NCBI RefSeq assembly: GCF_004121055.1
Contig: NZ_PYAL01000002.1
Coordinates: 620,001-684,000 of the forward strand
Origin: Achromobacter aloeverae
GTDB taxonomy: Bacteria; Pseudomonadota; Gammaproteobacteria; Burkholderiales; Burkholderiaceae_B
Direction of reading: 5' to 3'
Length of the DNA stretch: 64,000 bases
The notes below the pieces were generated by a model, which did no database searches, was not told the origin of the DNA, and saw only the letters and a program-made list of their open reading frames with translations. Made by a program: the position numbers and the translations under genes. The first letter of the stretch is position 1. The number at the start of each line of letters is the position of its first letter. Positions 1 through 8,859 of the stretch are shown piece after piece.

Positions 1-673
1 ACACCGTGCTCCAGCTTGCATTGATGCGATACGACCAGGTGGTGAAGAGCGCCGCCGACTTGAAGCCGGACGACGGCGAGTACGTCGACAAACCCTCGCG
101 GCTGCGCGCGGCTTGCGATGACGTTACGCCGAACCAGGTCTGCATGGTGTCGTGGTCGGCCCATTCCGTGCTGACGCCCACCCGCACCGTGTTTTGCTCG
201 GTCTTGATCGCCGCATAGGAAGCGCGCAGTTCCAGCGTGCCGCCATAGCCGTTGCGCGCCGCCTGCTTGTAGCCCGCGCCCAGCGAATAGCGGCCCGGAT
301 GCCATTCCACATAGGTCCCGTAGGCGGCGTGGAACTTGATGTCGTCCAGGCCTTTGGTGCGGTCGGCATCGTCGGCCTTGCGTCCCAGGTTCAGCCCCAG
401 GAACACGCCCGCGTCCAGGTCGGGCGCCAGGGACGTCTTCAAGCCCATGGCGGGCAGGCCCATGCGGGGCGTGATGAAGAAATTGCCGGAATGGTAGTTA
501 AAGAGCGGCACGGGCAGCGCGTGATATTCGCGGGATCCTTCATAGACCGGAACGACCCCGACCCCCAGTCCTATGCCGTTCGTCGCCTGTTCCTGCGCCT
601 GCGCGGCGCCTGCGCAGGCGCCGCCAAGCACCGCACTCGCCATCAGGCATCTTGCTACTATACTCATCCGCAT
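1..673 (-). CDS. MipA/OmpV family outer-membrane protein (3' end outside window)
   Basis: The minus-strand frame opens at ATG 673 behind a GGAAG-type ribosome site and stays open to the window edge, giving 224 residues. It begins MRMSIVARCLMASAVLGG with a signal peptide ending near AQA. The mature part starts with GIGLGVGVVPVYEGS, followed by amphipathic beta-strand-like stretches (FNYHSGNFFITPRMG, FHAAYGTYVEWHPG). This is the layout of the MipA/OmpV family, outer-membrane barrels associated with the murein transglycosylase MltA. Members often sit beside a two-component system, as here, so the divergent regulator may control it (inference). The carboxy end is missing because the window starts inside the gene. 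Confidence 0.8.
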   Translation of the reverse strand, partial: MRMSIVARCLMASAVLGGACAGAAQAQEQATNGIGLGVGVVPVYEGSREYHALPVPLFNYHSGNFFITPRMGLPAMGLKTSLAPDLDAGVFLGLNLGRKADDADRTKGLDDIKFHAAYGTYVEWHPGRYSLGAGYKQAARNGYGGTLELRASYAAIKTEQNTVRVGVSTEWADHDTMQTWFGVTSSQAARSREGLSTYSPSSGFKSAALFTTWSYRINASWSTV

Positions 674-747
674 CAGGGCTTCCTTTCGTTCATGACAGTG
701 GCCGTGGGCACGCGCCCCGGGATAGGCCGGCATTGTCCTGATCGACT

Positions 748-764
748 TTTAATATTTCTTTAAG
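748..764 (+). promoter_or_regulatory. PmrA/QseB-type response-regulator box
   Basis: TTTAAT, five bases, then TTTAAG, lying in the 130-bp gap between the divergent mipA-like gene and the response regulator. The arrangement matches the known PmrA/QseB box (YTTAAK-N5-YTTAAK). It sits 40 bp upstream of the regulator start and about 75 bp from the mipA-like start, so it could serve both autoregulation and mipA control. No good -35/-10 pair with 17-bp spacing was found. Confidence 0.5.
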
Positions 765-803
765 ACCCCGCCGCGCCGTGCCTGACGGCGCTCTGGAGCG
801 TGC

Positions 804-1472
804 GTGCGTATCCTCCTTGTCGAAGACGATTCCATGCTTGGCGATGCCTTGCGCGCGGGCCTGGCCGCGGACGGCGCCGACGTGGACTGGGCCCGCACGC
901 TGACGGATGCCCAACTGGCGCTGGTGGACCACGACTATCGCGCCGTGCTGTTGGACCTGGGCTTGCCCGCCGGCAGCGGGCTGGCGCTGCTGAAGGCGCT
1001 GCGCGGTCGTTTCGATACCACGCCCGTATTGATCATTACCGCGCGCGACCGCCTGAGCGAACGCATCAAGGGCTTGGACGCGGGCGCCGACGACTACCTG
1101 GTCAAGCCGTTCCAGCTGGATGAGTTGCTGGCGCGCTTGCGCGCCGTGCTTCGGCGCAGCAGCAACAGCGTGGTGTCCGCGCTGCGTTGCCGCGACGTGG
1201 TGCTGGAGCCGGCGGGCCGCATCGTCAAGCGAGGTGGCCAGGAAGTCAGCCTGAGCGCGCATGAATACCATACGCTGCTGGCCTTGATGCAACGCATGGG
1301 CCAAACCGTCAGCCGCGACCAGCTGGAGGTGGCGGTCTATGGCAGCAGCGGCACGATCGAGAGCAATACGGTGGCCGTGTATATCCACCAACTTCGGCGC
1401 AAGCTGGGCGAGGGGCTGATCGAAACGCAGCACGGACTGGGTTACCGCATGGTGGCGGGCACCGCGCCATGA
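804..1472 (+). CDS. OmpR/PhoB-family response regulator, QseB/PmrA type
   Basis: 222 residues from a GTG start. An amino-terminal receiver carries the acidic pair D8/D9, phospho-acceptor D51 (LLDLGLP), T79 and K101 (LVKPF). A carboxy-terminal winged helix runs from about residue 125, with the typical ending SNTVAVYIHQLRRKLG. Size and motifs fit QseB/PmrA/TctD relatives, which bind direct-repeat DNA as phosphorylated dimers. The stop overlaps the start of the downstream kinase (ATGA), so the two are co-translated. A matching DNA box lies upstream at 748-764. The exact stimulus cannot be read from sequence. Confidence 0.93.
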   Translation: MRILLVEDDSMLGDALRAGLAADGADVDWARTLTDAQLALVDHDYRAVLLDLGLPAGSGLALLKALRGRFDTTPVLIITARDRLSERIKGLDAGADDYLVKPFQLDELLARLRAVLRRSSNSVVSALRCRDVVLEPAGRIVKRGGQEVSLSAHEYHTLLALMQRMGQTVSRDQLEVAVYGSSGTIESNTVAVYIHQLRRKLGEGLIETQHGLGYRMVAGTAP

Positions 1473-2821
1473 TCACGCTGCGCAGGCGGCTGGCGATCAC
1501 CCTGCTGTTGGCCATGCTGGCCACCTGGCTGATCGTGTTCTTGCTGATCTATGTGCAGCAGATGCGGGCCGAAACCGGCATGCTGGACCAAAGCGTGCGC
1601 TACGGCGCGCAAAAGGTGCTGCTGTCGCTGCCCACCAGCCTGCTGCAGGCCGAGCCGGCGCGCGAAGACCATTTTGACCTGCCTGCATCGTCGACCTTCG
1701 ACGGGGAAACCTCCACCTTCCAGGTCTGGTCGCTGGCCGACAAGCGGCTTCTCGTGCGCTCGCCCACCGCGCCTGACCGACCGATGGTGCCCGGTTTCCA
1801 GGATCGTTTCCAGGATGTCATGGTGCGTGGCGAACCCTGGCGCGTCTATGCATTGTCGGATGCGGATGGCCTGGTGCAGGTGCAGTTCGCCAAGTCGGTC
1901 GATAAATTGCAGGACGACACCATGGCGCGGATGTGGAGCGAGCTGGGGTTTTTCACCGCGCTTTTCCTGGCGTTGACGGGCCTCACATGGGTGGTGATAC
2001 GCCGCGCTTTCCGTCCCGTGGACCGGGCGCGAGACGCCATCGTCAACCGTACCGGCATGGACTTGACGCCGGTGCCCGCCGCGGGCATGCCGGGCGAACT
2101 GCGGCCTTTCATCGGAGCCATCAACGGTTTGCTGGAACGGCTGGCGGCGTCGCTGGACCGGGAACGGCGCTTTCTGGCCGACGCGGCGCACGAACTGCGT
2201 ACGCCGCTGGCGGCGCTAGGCACCTATGCCGACCTGGCCTTGCGCAGCGACAGCGAATCGGCGCGTGCCCAGGCGGTGGAACAGCTGCGCAACGTGGCGT
2301 CGCGCACGTCGCGCCTGGCCGAACAGTTGCTGGAACAAGCGCGCATGCAGGCCCAGGACGAAAGTGAAATCGAGGCCGTGCCGCTGGACCACCTGATCGA
2401 AATGATTGCGCGTGACAGCGAAGTGCTGGCCAACACCAGGCAACAGCGCATCATCCTGGACACCCGGGCCACCACCATCCGCGGCAATGTCGACGCGCTG
2501 GGGGTGCTGGTGCGCAACCTGCTGGACAATGCATTGCGCTATACCCCCGAAGGCGGCTGCGTCCGGGTGGGCTGCGGCCCATTGCCGCAAGGTGGCGCGC
2601 AACTCAGCGTGGCGGACAATGGTCCCGGCATCGCGGTCGTCGAACGCGAGCGTGTGTTCGACCGTTTCTACCGCGTGCCCGGCGCCATCGAGCGTGGCAG
2701 CGGCATCGGTTTGTCGCTGGTGGCGCAGATTGCAACGTGCCACGGTGCGCGGATCGAATGGGGGCCGGGACTGGATGGCCGGGGCATAGGAATCACCCTC
2801 ATTTTCTCCGACGTTCGGTAG
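1469..2821 (+). CDS. Sensor histidine kinase, QseC/PmrB-like
   Basis: 450-residue inner-membrane kinase translationally coupled to the regulator by a 4-bp overlap. TM1 covers residues about 9-29, a periplasmic domain of roughly 125 residues follows, and TM2 covers about 158-178. A HAMP-like linker leads to the dimerisation helix with phospho-accepting H241 (HELRTPLAAL). The N box (NLLDNALRYTP), G1 (DNGPGI) and G2 (GSGIGLSLV) of the ATPase domain are all intact. Domain order and lengths match QseC/PmrB/TctE kinases. The periplasmic domain gives no clear clue to the ligand; related systems respond to metals, cationic peptides or carboxylates. Confidence 0.92.
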   Translation: MITLRRRLAITLLLAMLATWLIVFLLIYVQQMRAETGMLDQSVRYGAQKVLLSLPTSLLQAEPAREDHFDLPASSTFDGETSTFQVWSLADKRLLVRSPTAPDRPMVPGFQDRFQDVMVRGEPWRVYALSDADGLVQVQFAKSVDKLQDDTMARMWSELGFFTALFLALTGLTWVVIRRAFRPVDRARDAIVNRTGMDLTPVPAAGMPGELRPFIGAINGLLERLAASLDRERRFLADAAHELRTPLAALGTYADLALRSDSESARAQAVEQLRNVASRTSRLAEQLLEQARMQAQDESEIEAVPLDHLIEMIARDSEVLANTRQQRIILDTRATTIRGNVDALGVLVRNLLDNALRYTPEGGCVRVGCGPLPQGGAQLSVADNGPGIAVVERERVFDRFYRVPGAIERGSGIGLSLVAQIATCHGARIEWGPGLDGRGIGITLIFSDVR

Positions 2822-2868
2822 GTCCTTTGTTCGGCAGGTCCTTTGTTCGGCAGGCCCTTTACGTTCCG
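2821..2868 (+). repeat. 16-bp tandem repeat at kinase/LysR junction
   Basis: Two identical 16-bp units (GGTCCTTTGTTCGGCA) occupy 2821-2836 and 2837-2852. A third, degenerate unit follows at 2853-2868 and further TTTACGTTC echoes continue to about 2885. The array starts at the last base of the kinase gene and runs into the 3' end of the convergent LysR gene. Confidence 0.75.
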
Positions 2869-3809
2869 TCGGCCTTTACGTTCGGAGCGGAACGTACTGC
2901 GGACCTTGCAGGCGACCCCGGGGCCGGCGTCATGAAGACCGTATCGGCCCACTCGATGAAGGCGCGCAGGCGCGGCGAAGGCAGGCGCGTGCGGGCGTAG
3001 ACGATGGACACCGGATTGGACGGCGGCGGGAAGTCCTCCAGCAAGGGCGTCAACTGGCCCGCGGCGAAAAGGGCTTCCAGCCGATAGCGCGGCGACTGGA
3101 TGATGCCCAGGCCGGCGCACGCCGCGCCGACATAGGATTCGGCGCCGCTGACGCGCACCCGGCACGGCAGGGCGATTTCGTGCACCTGGCCGTCGCGCCG
3201 AAATGCCAGGGGCAGCAGGGTGCCCGTGTTCGTGGACTTGAAGCCGACCATGAGGTGGCCCCGCATATCCCCCGGGTCGCGTGGCAGGCCATGGCGTTTG
3301 CAATAATCCGGCGAGGCCGCCGTGGCTTCGGGCAATTGCGTCAGGCGATGCGCGACCAGGTCGCTGTCCTGCAACCTGCCCACGCGCACCGCGCAATCCA
3401 CGCCTTCGCGCACGAGGTCGACATAGCGGTCGCCTTCGCTGACATCCAGCTCGATGTCCGGATAGCGCAGCAGGAAGGCCGGCAGATGGGGGAACAACAG
3501 GTGCCGGGCCATGGTCCCATGCACGTCGATGCGCAGCAGGCCTTTCGGCGGCGCGTCGGCGAACGCTTTTTCGGCGTCCTCCATGTCGGCGATCAGGCGC
3601 AGGCACCGGCCGTAGTACGCCTCGCCTTCCAGCGTCGGCGTCACCTGGCGCGTCGTCCGACGCAGCAACTGCACGCCCAGCCGCGTTTCCATGGCCTTGA
3701 TGGCGTCCGTGACGGTGGCGCGCGGCAAGCCCAGGTCATCCGCCGCACGGGTGAAGCTGCGACGTTCCACGATACGGGCAAAGACGCGCATGGCGTCGAA
3801 GCGGTCCAT
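2859..3809 (-). CDS. LysR-family transcriptional regulator
   Basis: 316 residues. The amino-terminal winged helix-turn-helix (residues about 1-60: MDRFDAMRVFARIVERRSFT, then RAADDLGLPRATVTDAIKAM) is classical for the LysR subgroup whose members sit divergently beside dehydrogenases or other oxidoreductases. The effector-binding domain spans about 90-290. The last 20 or so residues are low-complexity and lie in the tandem-repeat region, so the carboxy terminus may vary between strains. It faces the SDR gene across 107 bp and probably regulates it (inference). Confidence 0.9.
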   Translation of the reverse strand: MDRFDAMRVFARIVERRSFTRAADDLGLPRATVTDAIKAMETRLGVQLLRRTTRQVTPTLEGEAYYGRCLRLIADMEDAEKAFADAPPKGLLRIDVHGTMARHLLFPHLPAFLLRYPDIELDVSEGDRYVDLVREGVDCAVRVGRLQDSDLVAHRLTQLPEATAASPDYCKRHGLPRDPGDMRGHLMVGFKSTNTGTLLPLAFRRDGQVHEIALPCRVRVSGAESYVGAACAGLGIIQSPRYRLEALFAAGQLTPLLEDFPPPSNPVSIVYARTRLPSPRLRAFIEWADTVFMTPAPGSPARSAVRSAPNVKADGT

Positions 3810-3812
3810 TGT

Positions 3813-3826
3813 TCGATTTTCCGAAT
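3813..3826. promoter_or_regulatory. Candidate LysR operator between lysR and SDR gene
   Basis: TTCG, six bases, CGAA: a small inverted repeat starting 4 bp upstream of the LysR start codon in the divergent intergenic region. Position and symmetry suit a LysR recognition site for autoregulation and activation of the SDR gene. The arms are short, so chance is possible. Confidence 0.35.
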
Positions 3827-3916
3827 AGCGATGACAGATCCATGGAGATTATCCGAAAGGTAAGAACTAATAAAGTGCCGTTCATACCAACCGCACTTCA
3901 ATCCAGGAGCCACATC

Positions 3917-4720
3917 ATGAACAGCCTAGCCCCCAGTCAGACCGTTTCCGCTTCGGCCACTTCAACCGCTTCAACCATTTCAACCGGTCCCGCCCGTCTC
4001 GTCTCGCTGGTCACAGGCGGGTCGCGCGGCATCGGCGCGGCCATCGTGGAGCGGTTGGCCGCCGACGGCCACGCCGTCGCCATCAACTACGCCGGGCGCC
4101 GCGACGACGCCGAGGCGCTGGCCGCCCGTATCGAGGCGGCGGGCGGCGCGGCGGTGGCCTTGCAGGCCGATGTCGCCGATCCCGTCGCGGTGCGGCGTCT
4201 CTACGATGCGGTGCAGGCCCGCTGGGGCGGGGTCGACGTCGTGGTGAACAATGCCGGCATCATGGCCTTGTCCCCCATTGCGCAGGTCGACGACGCCAGC
4301 TTCGACCGCCTGGTCGGCATCAATCTGAAAGGCAGCTTCAACGTCATGCGGGAAGCGGCGCGCCGCGTGCGCGACGGGGGCCGGATCGTGAACCTGTCGA
4401 CCAGCCTGGTCGGCACGCGCCTGGAGACCTACGGCGTCTATACCGCCACCAAGGCCGCCGTCGAGGCCTTGACGCACATATTGGCCAAGGAGCTGCGCGG
4501 TAAATCCATCACCGTGAATGCCGTGGCGCCGGGCCCCACGGCCACCGACCTGTTCCTGGACGGCAAGACGCCGGAACTGATCGACCGCCTGGCCAGGATG
4601 AATCCGCTGGAGCGCCTGGGCACGCCCGCCGATATCGCCAATGTCGTGGCGTTCCTGGCCGGCCCGCAAGGCGCATGGATCAACGGCCAGGTCATCCGGG
4701 CCAATGGCGGGATGGTGTAG
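3917..4720 (+). CDS. Short-chain dehydrogenase/reductase (FabG-like)
   Basis: The start is set at ATG 3917 because AGGAG lies 7 bp upstream; the frame is open back to 3809 but that part overlaps the LysR promoter region. The 267-residue product has the NAD(P)-binding glycine motif TGGSRGIG (33-40), NNAG (111-114), the active-site serine region near S161 and the catalytic pair Y175/K179 (YTATK). It ends with a classical LERLGTPADIANVVAFLAG segment. Residues 10-25 are a Ser/Thr/Ala tail encoded partly by three 9-bp repeats (3959-3985, nTTCAACC type). It probably reduces or oxidises a small carbonyl or alcohol; the substrate is unknown. Confidence 0.9.
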   Translation: MNSLAPSQTVSASATSTASTISTGPARLVSLVTGGSRGIGAAIVERLAADGHAVAINYAGRRDDAEALAARIEAAGGAAVALQADVADPVAVRRLYDAVQARWGGVDVVVNNAGIMALSPIAQVDDASFDRLVGINLKGSFNVMREAARRVRDGGRIVNLSTSLVGTRLETYGVYTATKAAVEALTHILAKELRGKSITVNAVAPGPTATDLFLDGKTPELIDRLARMNPLERLGTPADIANVVAFLAGPQGAWINGQVIRANGGMV

Positions 4721-4770
4721 GAGCGCCGCCCGGATCCGCCGCCCGAATCCGCGGCCCGAATCCGCAGCCC

Positions 4771-6534
4771 TCAGCACCCGGCCGCGTAGGCCGGCCGGCG
4801 GGGGTCGGCCCCGCCCCAGCGTATGCCGGAGACAAGGTCGTGGCGCACCGCGCACATCGCTCCCGCACGCCAGCTGCGGTCGCGCCACCACTTGACGGTA
4901 TGGCCGATGGCGGCCAGTTGTTCGCCGACGGCGCGGTCGACCAGGTCTTCTATCATCAATCGGCCCGGCATGGCGTTATGGGGTTCGAAGGACGAGGGGA
5001 AACTGAACGTGGCGAAGCGCGGGGCCTCGATGGCCTGCTGCACGTCCATGCCGAAGACCTCGATGTTCAGGAAGGTTTGCAGCATGGCCTGGCATTGGAC
5101 ATCGCCGCCCGGCGTGCCGAAAGGCATGACGTATTGCCCCGGCCGGATCGCCAACGAGGGATTAGGCGTCAGGCGCGGCCGCCGGCCCGGGCCGATGGCG
5201 CAGGGATGACCGGCCTCGGCCCAGGACTGGCTGCCGCGCCCCGACGCGCAGATGCCTGTGCCGGGAATGACCGGGATGTTGTAGGAGCCGTCGCTGGGCG
5301 TGGCCGAGAACGCGTTGCCATGCTTGTCCACCACGGCGACATAGGATGTGTCCAGGCGCGGGTCGGTGCGAGCCATGTCGTCGGCGCCCGCGACGCGTAG
5401 CGCGATGTCCCGCGCGGCGGGCAGGCGGCCCGCGGGCGGCATGTCGGGACCGGCGCGGTCGGGCGCGATCATGGCCAGGCGTTCGCGCGCATAGGCCTTG
5501 GACAGCAGCGCCTCTTGCGGCACGGCAACATGCCGGGGATCGGCATAGTGCGCTTCGCGGTCCGCGAAGGCCAGCTTGATGGCTTCGGTCAACAGGTGCA
5601 CGTAGGGCGCCGTGTTGTGGCCCAGCGCCAACAGGTCGCGCGGTTCCAGGATGTTCAGCATTTGCAACAACGCCGGCCCCTGGCACCAGAAGCCGCAGCT
5701 ATGTACGCGCGTGCCGCGGAAGTCGATAGCCAGGGCCGGGTCGACCTCGACGGAGAAGCCGCGCAGGTCTTCGTGCGTGACCAGTCCTCCTTCCTGCTCG
5801 TGGTACTTGACGATGGCGGCGGCGATATCGCCTTCGTAGAACGCGCGGCGGGCGGCGGCCAGGCCGGCGAGGCGTCCGTCGCCCTGGCGCGCGCGCTCCT
5901 CGTCGGCCATGTACTGGATGCTGGCCGCCAGGTCCGTTTGCCGGAAGATGTCGCCGGCCGCGGGCGGCTTGCCGCCCGGCAGGTAGACCGCCGCGCTGGA
6001 AGGCCAGCGCGCATAGTTCGCGGCGTTGTCAGCCAGGACTTCCGCCATCAGCGGGTACATGACGAAGCCTTGCCGGGCCAGCCGGATGGCGCCAGCCGCG
6101 ACTTCACCGAAGCTCATGGTGCCGAAGCGTTCCAGCGCGGTGATCCAGGCATCGGGCGCCGCCGGGATCACGGTGCGCAGCACGCCGGCGGGTATGGTGC
6201 CGCCGTGCTTTTCCAGGAAGGTTTCCAGGCGAGCCGCCTTGGGCCAGTAGCCCAGCCCCGAGATGCTCCACACCTGGCCGGTTTGCGCCTGGTACACCAG
6301 GATGGGAGCGACGCCGCCGAAGTTGACGATATCGCTCTGGACCACGCCCAGGGCGATGCCGGCCGCCACGCCGGCGTCCACCGCATTGCCGCCGGCCTGC
6401 AGCACGTCCATGCCCGCCTGGGTGGCCAGGTAGTGGCCGGCGGAAATCATGTGGTTCAGGCCGGCCAGCGCCGGTCGCATCGAAGTGGGAGCGCTGCCGG
6501 CGGTAAGGTCGGGTGCATAGGGCGTGGTGGACAT
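4771..6534 (-). CDS. Gamma-glutamyltransferase family protein (cytoplasmic type)
   Basis: 587 residues from ATG 6534. The frame remains open much further upstream, but that part lies antisense to the reading of the next gene. The Ntn-hydrolase fold is recognisable: an AGGNAVDAGVAAGIALGV segment near residue 47, and the autoprocessing nucleophile T396 in DTSYVAVVDKHGNAFS. FGTPGGDVQ follows near 472. Family members cleave and transfer gamma-glutamyl groups or hydrolyse related acyl amides. No signal peptide is visible, so it should act in the cytoplasm. It is the last gene of a minus-strand run with two Bug receptors, an M19 peptidase homologue and an FAD oxidase. The true substrate may be another acyl-amino acid. 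Confidence 0.88.
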   Translation of the reverse strand: MSTTPYAPDLTAGSAPTSMRPALAGLNHMISAGHYLATQAGMDVLQAGGNAVDAGVAAGIALGVVQSDIVNFGGVAPILVYQAQTGQVWSISGLGYWPKAARLETFLEKHGGTIPAGVLRTVIPAAPDAWITALERFGTMSFGEVAAGAIRLARQGFVMYPLMAEVLADNAANYARWPSSAAVYLPGGKPPAAGDIFRQTDLAASIQYMADEERARQGDGRLAGLAAARRAFYEGDIAAAIVKYHEQEGGLVTHEDLRGFSVEVDPALAIDFRGTRVHSCGFWCQGPALLQMLNILEPRDLLALGHNTAPYVHLLTEAIKLAFADREAHYADPRHVAVPQEALLSKAYARERLAMIAPDRAGPDMPPAGRLPAARDIALRVAGADDMARTDPRLDTSYVAVVDKHGNAFSATPSDGSYNIPVIPGTGICASGRGSQSWAEAGHPCAIGPGRRPRLTPNPSLAIRPGQYVMPFGTPGGDVQCQAMLQTFLNIEVFGMDVQQAIEAPRFATFSFPSSFEPHNAMPGRLMIEDLVDRAVGEQLAAIGHTVKWWRDRSWRAGAMCAVRHDLVSGIRWGGADPRRPAYAAGC

Positions 6535-6623
6535 GGATGTCTCCAGTTCGGGGCGGCTTGCCGAGGTGTGCGGGCCTTCGTATGGCGTCTTGCGTGGGGT
6601 GTCTTGCGCTATGGGGCCGCGGG

Positions 6624-7724
6624 TTACTGCGGCTTGATGCCCAGTTTCCCCGTTACGTCTTTCCAGCGCTTGAATTCGGCCTGGAGGTATTGGCGGAACT
6701 GATCCGGGGAGCTGCCTTCGATGACGACATCGCGTGCTTCCATCGCGCGGCGAGCGTCTTCGCTCGACAAGGCCGTCCGGGTTGCCTGGTAGAGGCGGTC
6801 GACGATAGCCGGCGGCGTGCCCTTGGGTAGCAGCAGGCCGTACCAGGACCCGCCGACCAGGTCGGGAAAGCCCGATTCCTTGGCCGTGGGGATGTCGGGC
6901 GCGCGCGCCAGCCGCTGCTCGCTGAAGATCGCCAGCGCCTTGAGCTTGCCGGTGTGTATCAGCGGCAGCGTGGTGCCCGGCGTGTCCAGCGTGTACTGGA
7001 CCTGTCCCGCCATCACATCGTTGAGCAGTGGCGCGCTGCCTTTGTAGGGAACGTGGGCGGTCTTGATGCCGGCCTGCATGTTCAGCAGTTCGGCGAAGAA
7101 GAAGTTGGCGGTCATGATCCCTGGCGACGCGTAGTTGATCTCGCCGGGATGCGCCTTGGCATAGGCCACCAGCTCGCTCAGGTTGCCGGGCGGGAACTGC
7201 GGATTGGCCACCAGGATGAAGGGGCCGCCGCCGATGCGGGTGACCGGGATGAGGTCGTTCAAGGGATCGTAGGTCAGGCCCTTGACGGTCAGTGGCGCGC
7301 CGGTCAGCGGCGACGCCGTGGCGAACAGGACCGTGTAGCCGTCCGGCTCGGAACGGATGACCTGTTGCGTGGCGATGGTGCCGCTGGCACCGGCGCGATT
7401 CTCGACAACGATGGACTGCTTCAGGACCTTGCCCAGTTGTTGCGCCAGGACGCGCGCCACGGTGTCGGTGCCGCCGCCTGGCGGATAACCGACGACCAGG
7501 CGTATCGGTTTGTCCGGCCATCCCGCGGTGTCGAGGGGTGCGGCGTGGGCGGGACGCTGCACGACAGCGCCGGCGGTGCACGCGAGCAGGGCGGCGGCCG
7601 CCAGGCGCAGGAGACGCCGGCCGTCGCGTGCCGGGCGCCGATTGCCGGTGGCGCCCCGGGCAGGGGCGAGTGACGGACTCCCGGCGTGCGCGCGCCGGAG
7701 GAAAGCAGGTACGCAAGCAATCAT
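6624..7724 (-). CDS. Bug/TctC-family extracytoplasmic solute receptor
   Basis: 366 residues. The start is placed at ATG 7724 because AAGGAG lies six bases upstream on the coding strand; an in-frame ATG at 7748 has no such site. A long basic amino-terminal region leads to a signal peptide (LLRLAAAALLACTAGAVVQRPAHA). The mature part has the Bug hallmarks WPDKPIRLVVGYPPGGGTD and VENRAGASGT, and a HVPYKGSAP-type motif near the middle. These periplasmic receptors bind small carboxylates or amides for TctAB permeases, none of which is encoded here. It is one of two adjacent receptors in a putative peptide/gamma-glutamyl operon. Confidence 0.92.
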   Translation of the reverse strand: MIACVPAFLRRAHAGSPSLAPARGATGNRRPARDGRRLLRLAAAALLACTAGAVVQRPAHAAPLDTAGWPDKPIRLVVGYPPGGGTDTVARVLAQQLGKVLKQSIVVENRAGASGTIATQQVIRSEPDGYTVLFATASPLTGAPLTVKGLTYDPLNDLIPVTRIGGGPFILVANPQFPPGNLSELVAYAKAHPGEINYASPGIMTANFFFAELLNMQAGIKTAHVPYKGSAPLLNDVMAGQVQYTLDTPGTTLPLIHTGKLKALAIFSEQRLARAPDIPTAKESGFPDLVGGSWYGLLLPKGTPPAIVDRLYQATRTALSSEDARRAMEARDVVIEGSSPDQFRQYLQAEFKRWKDVTGKLGIKPQ

Positions 7725-7796
7725 CGTGATCTCCTTGGATACTGCCACCGGCGCATGGATCGGGTCATGCGCCGGATCATGCCGGTGCTGCCTGCC

Positions 7797-8843
7797 CTAC
7801 TTGCTCGACGCCAATCCCAGCTTGCGGACGATATCCGCCTCCAGCGCGTACTGCCTGGCAGCGTAGTCCGCGTACGCCTTGCCATCCATGTAGACCAATT
7901 CCTGTCCATATTGCGCCAGCACCTGCTTGAACGCATCGGTTTCGGCGACCTGCTTGAGCACGGCCTGCAATTTGGCGACGACCGCGGGTGGCATGTCCTT
8001 GGGTCCGGCGATGCCGAAGGGCGCGTTGGCGGGCGGCGTGCCATCCAGTTCCTTGAGCGTGGGCGTGTCGGGATACTGCACGCTGCGCTGGTCGCCCCAC
8101 GTCACCAGCATCCGCATCTTCCCGGCCTGCACCATCGGCTGCACGGTCGTGGACCCGGCGTACGCCGTTATCTGGCCGCCCATGACCGCGGTCAGCACGT
8201 CGGCTTCGCCCTTGTATGGGATATGGCGCCACGTCACGCCGTTGCGGGTGGCGATGTCCTCCATCATCACGTTGGACGCACTGCCCACGCTGGCCGTACC
8301 GTACGTGACTTCGTTCGGGTGCTTTTTCGCGTAGCCTATGAAGTCCGCCCAGGTCTTGTAGGGCGAATCGGCAGGCACCGCGACGCCCAGCGTGTAGCCG
8401 CTGAGCATCATGATGTACGTGAAGTCGTGGACCGGGTCGTACCCCATGTCCTGGATGTGCGGCATGCGGAAGACAGGGCTGGGCAGGATGGCCAGCATAT
8501 AGCCGTCCGGCCGCGCCGTCTTGATGGCCCGCGCGCCCAGGGTCGCGCCTGCGCCCCCGCGATTCTCGATGATGATGGGCTGGCCCAGCTTGGGCGCGGC
8601 GAGTTCGGCGAACTTGCGAATCACGATATCGGTGGAACCGCCGGCCTGGTACGGCACGACGATGTGCACGGGGTAGGCCGGATAGGCGTCGGCGGCGTGC
8701 ACTGTCGTGGGCGACCCGGCGAGAGCCGTGAGCGCCAGGGCGGCGGCAGCGCAGCCCTGGCGCACGCCCTGGACGATGGCGGCGACGCCGATGGGGCGGC
8801 CGGCGGGACGGCCTTGATGCGGGCGGGGCAAGGGGAATTTCAT
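7797..8843 (-). CDS. Bug/TctC-family extracytoplasmic solute receptor
   Basis: 348 residues from ATG 8843, preceded by a GGAG site; the open frame extends upstream but only antisense to the peptidase gene. A basic, Pro-rich start is followed by a hydrophobic stretch ending VHAADA, a plausible signal-peptidase site. Bug features include YPVHIVVPYQAGGSTD, IIENRGGAGAT and WRHIPYKGEADV. It is clearly diverged from the neighbouring receptor at 6624-7724, so the pair is not a recent duplication. It is separated by 16 bp from the M19 peptidase gene, which implies one transcript. Confidence 0.92.
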   Translation of the reverse strand: MKFPLPRPHQGRPAGRPIGVAAIVQGVRQGCAAAALALTALAGSPTTVHAADAYPAYPVHIVVPYQAGGSTDIVIRKFAELAAPKLGQPIIIENRGGAGATLGARAIKTARPDGYMLAILPSPVFRMPHIQDMGYDPVHDFTYIMMLSGYTLGVAVPADSPYKTWADFIGYAKKHPNEVTYGTASVGSASNVMMEDIATRNGVTWRHIPYKGEADVLTAVMGGQITAYAGSTTVQPMVQAGKMRMLVTWGDQRSVQYPDTPTLKELDGTPPANAPFGIAGPKDMPPAVVAKLQAVLKQVAETDAFKQVLAQYGQELVYMDGKAYADYAARQYALEADIVRKLGLASSK

Positions 8844-8859
8844 GGGGATCTCCAGGGAT

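Noticed and set aside
4771-7716. A 981-codon open frame on the minus strand spanning the gamma-glutamyltransferase and the Bug receptor region
   Set aside because: Only the part from ATG 6534 resembles a protein family; upstream it reads the receptor gene in a wrong frame. It is an artefact of high G+C.
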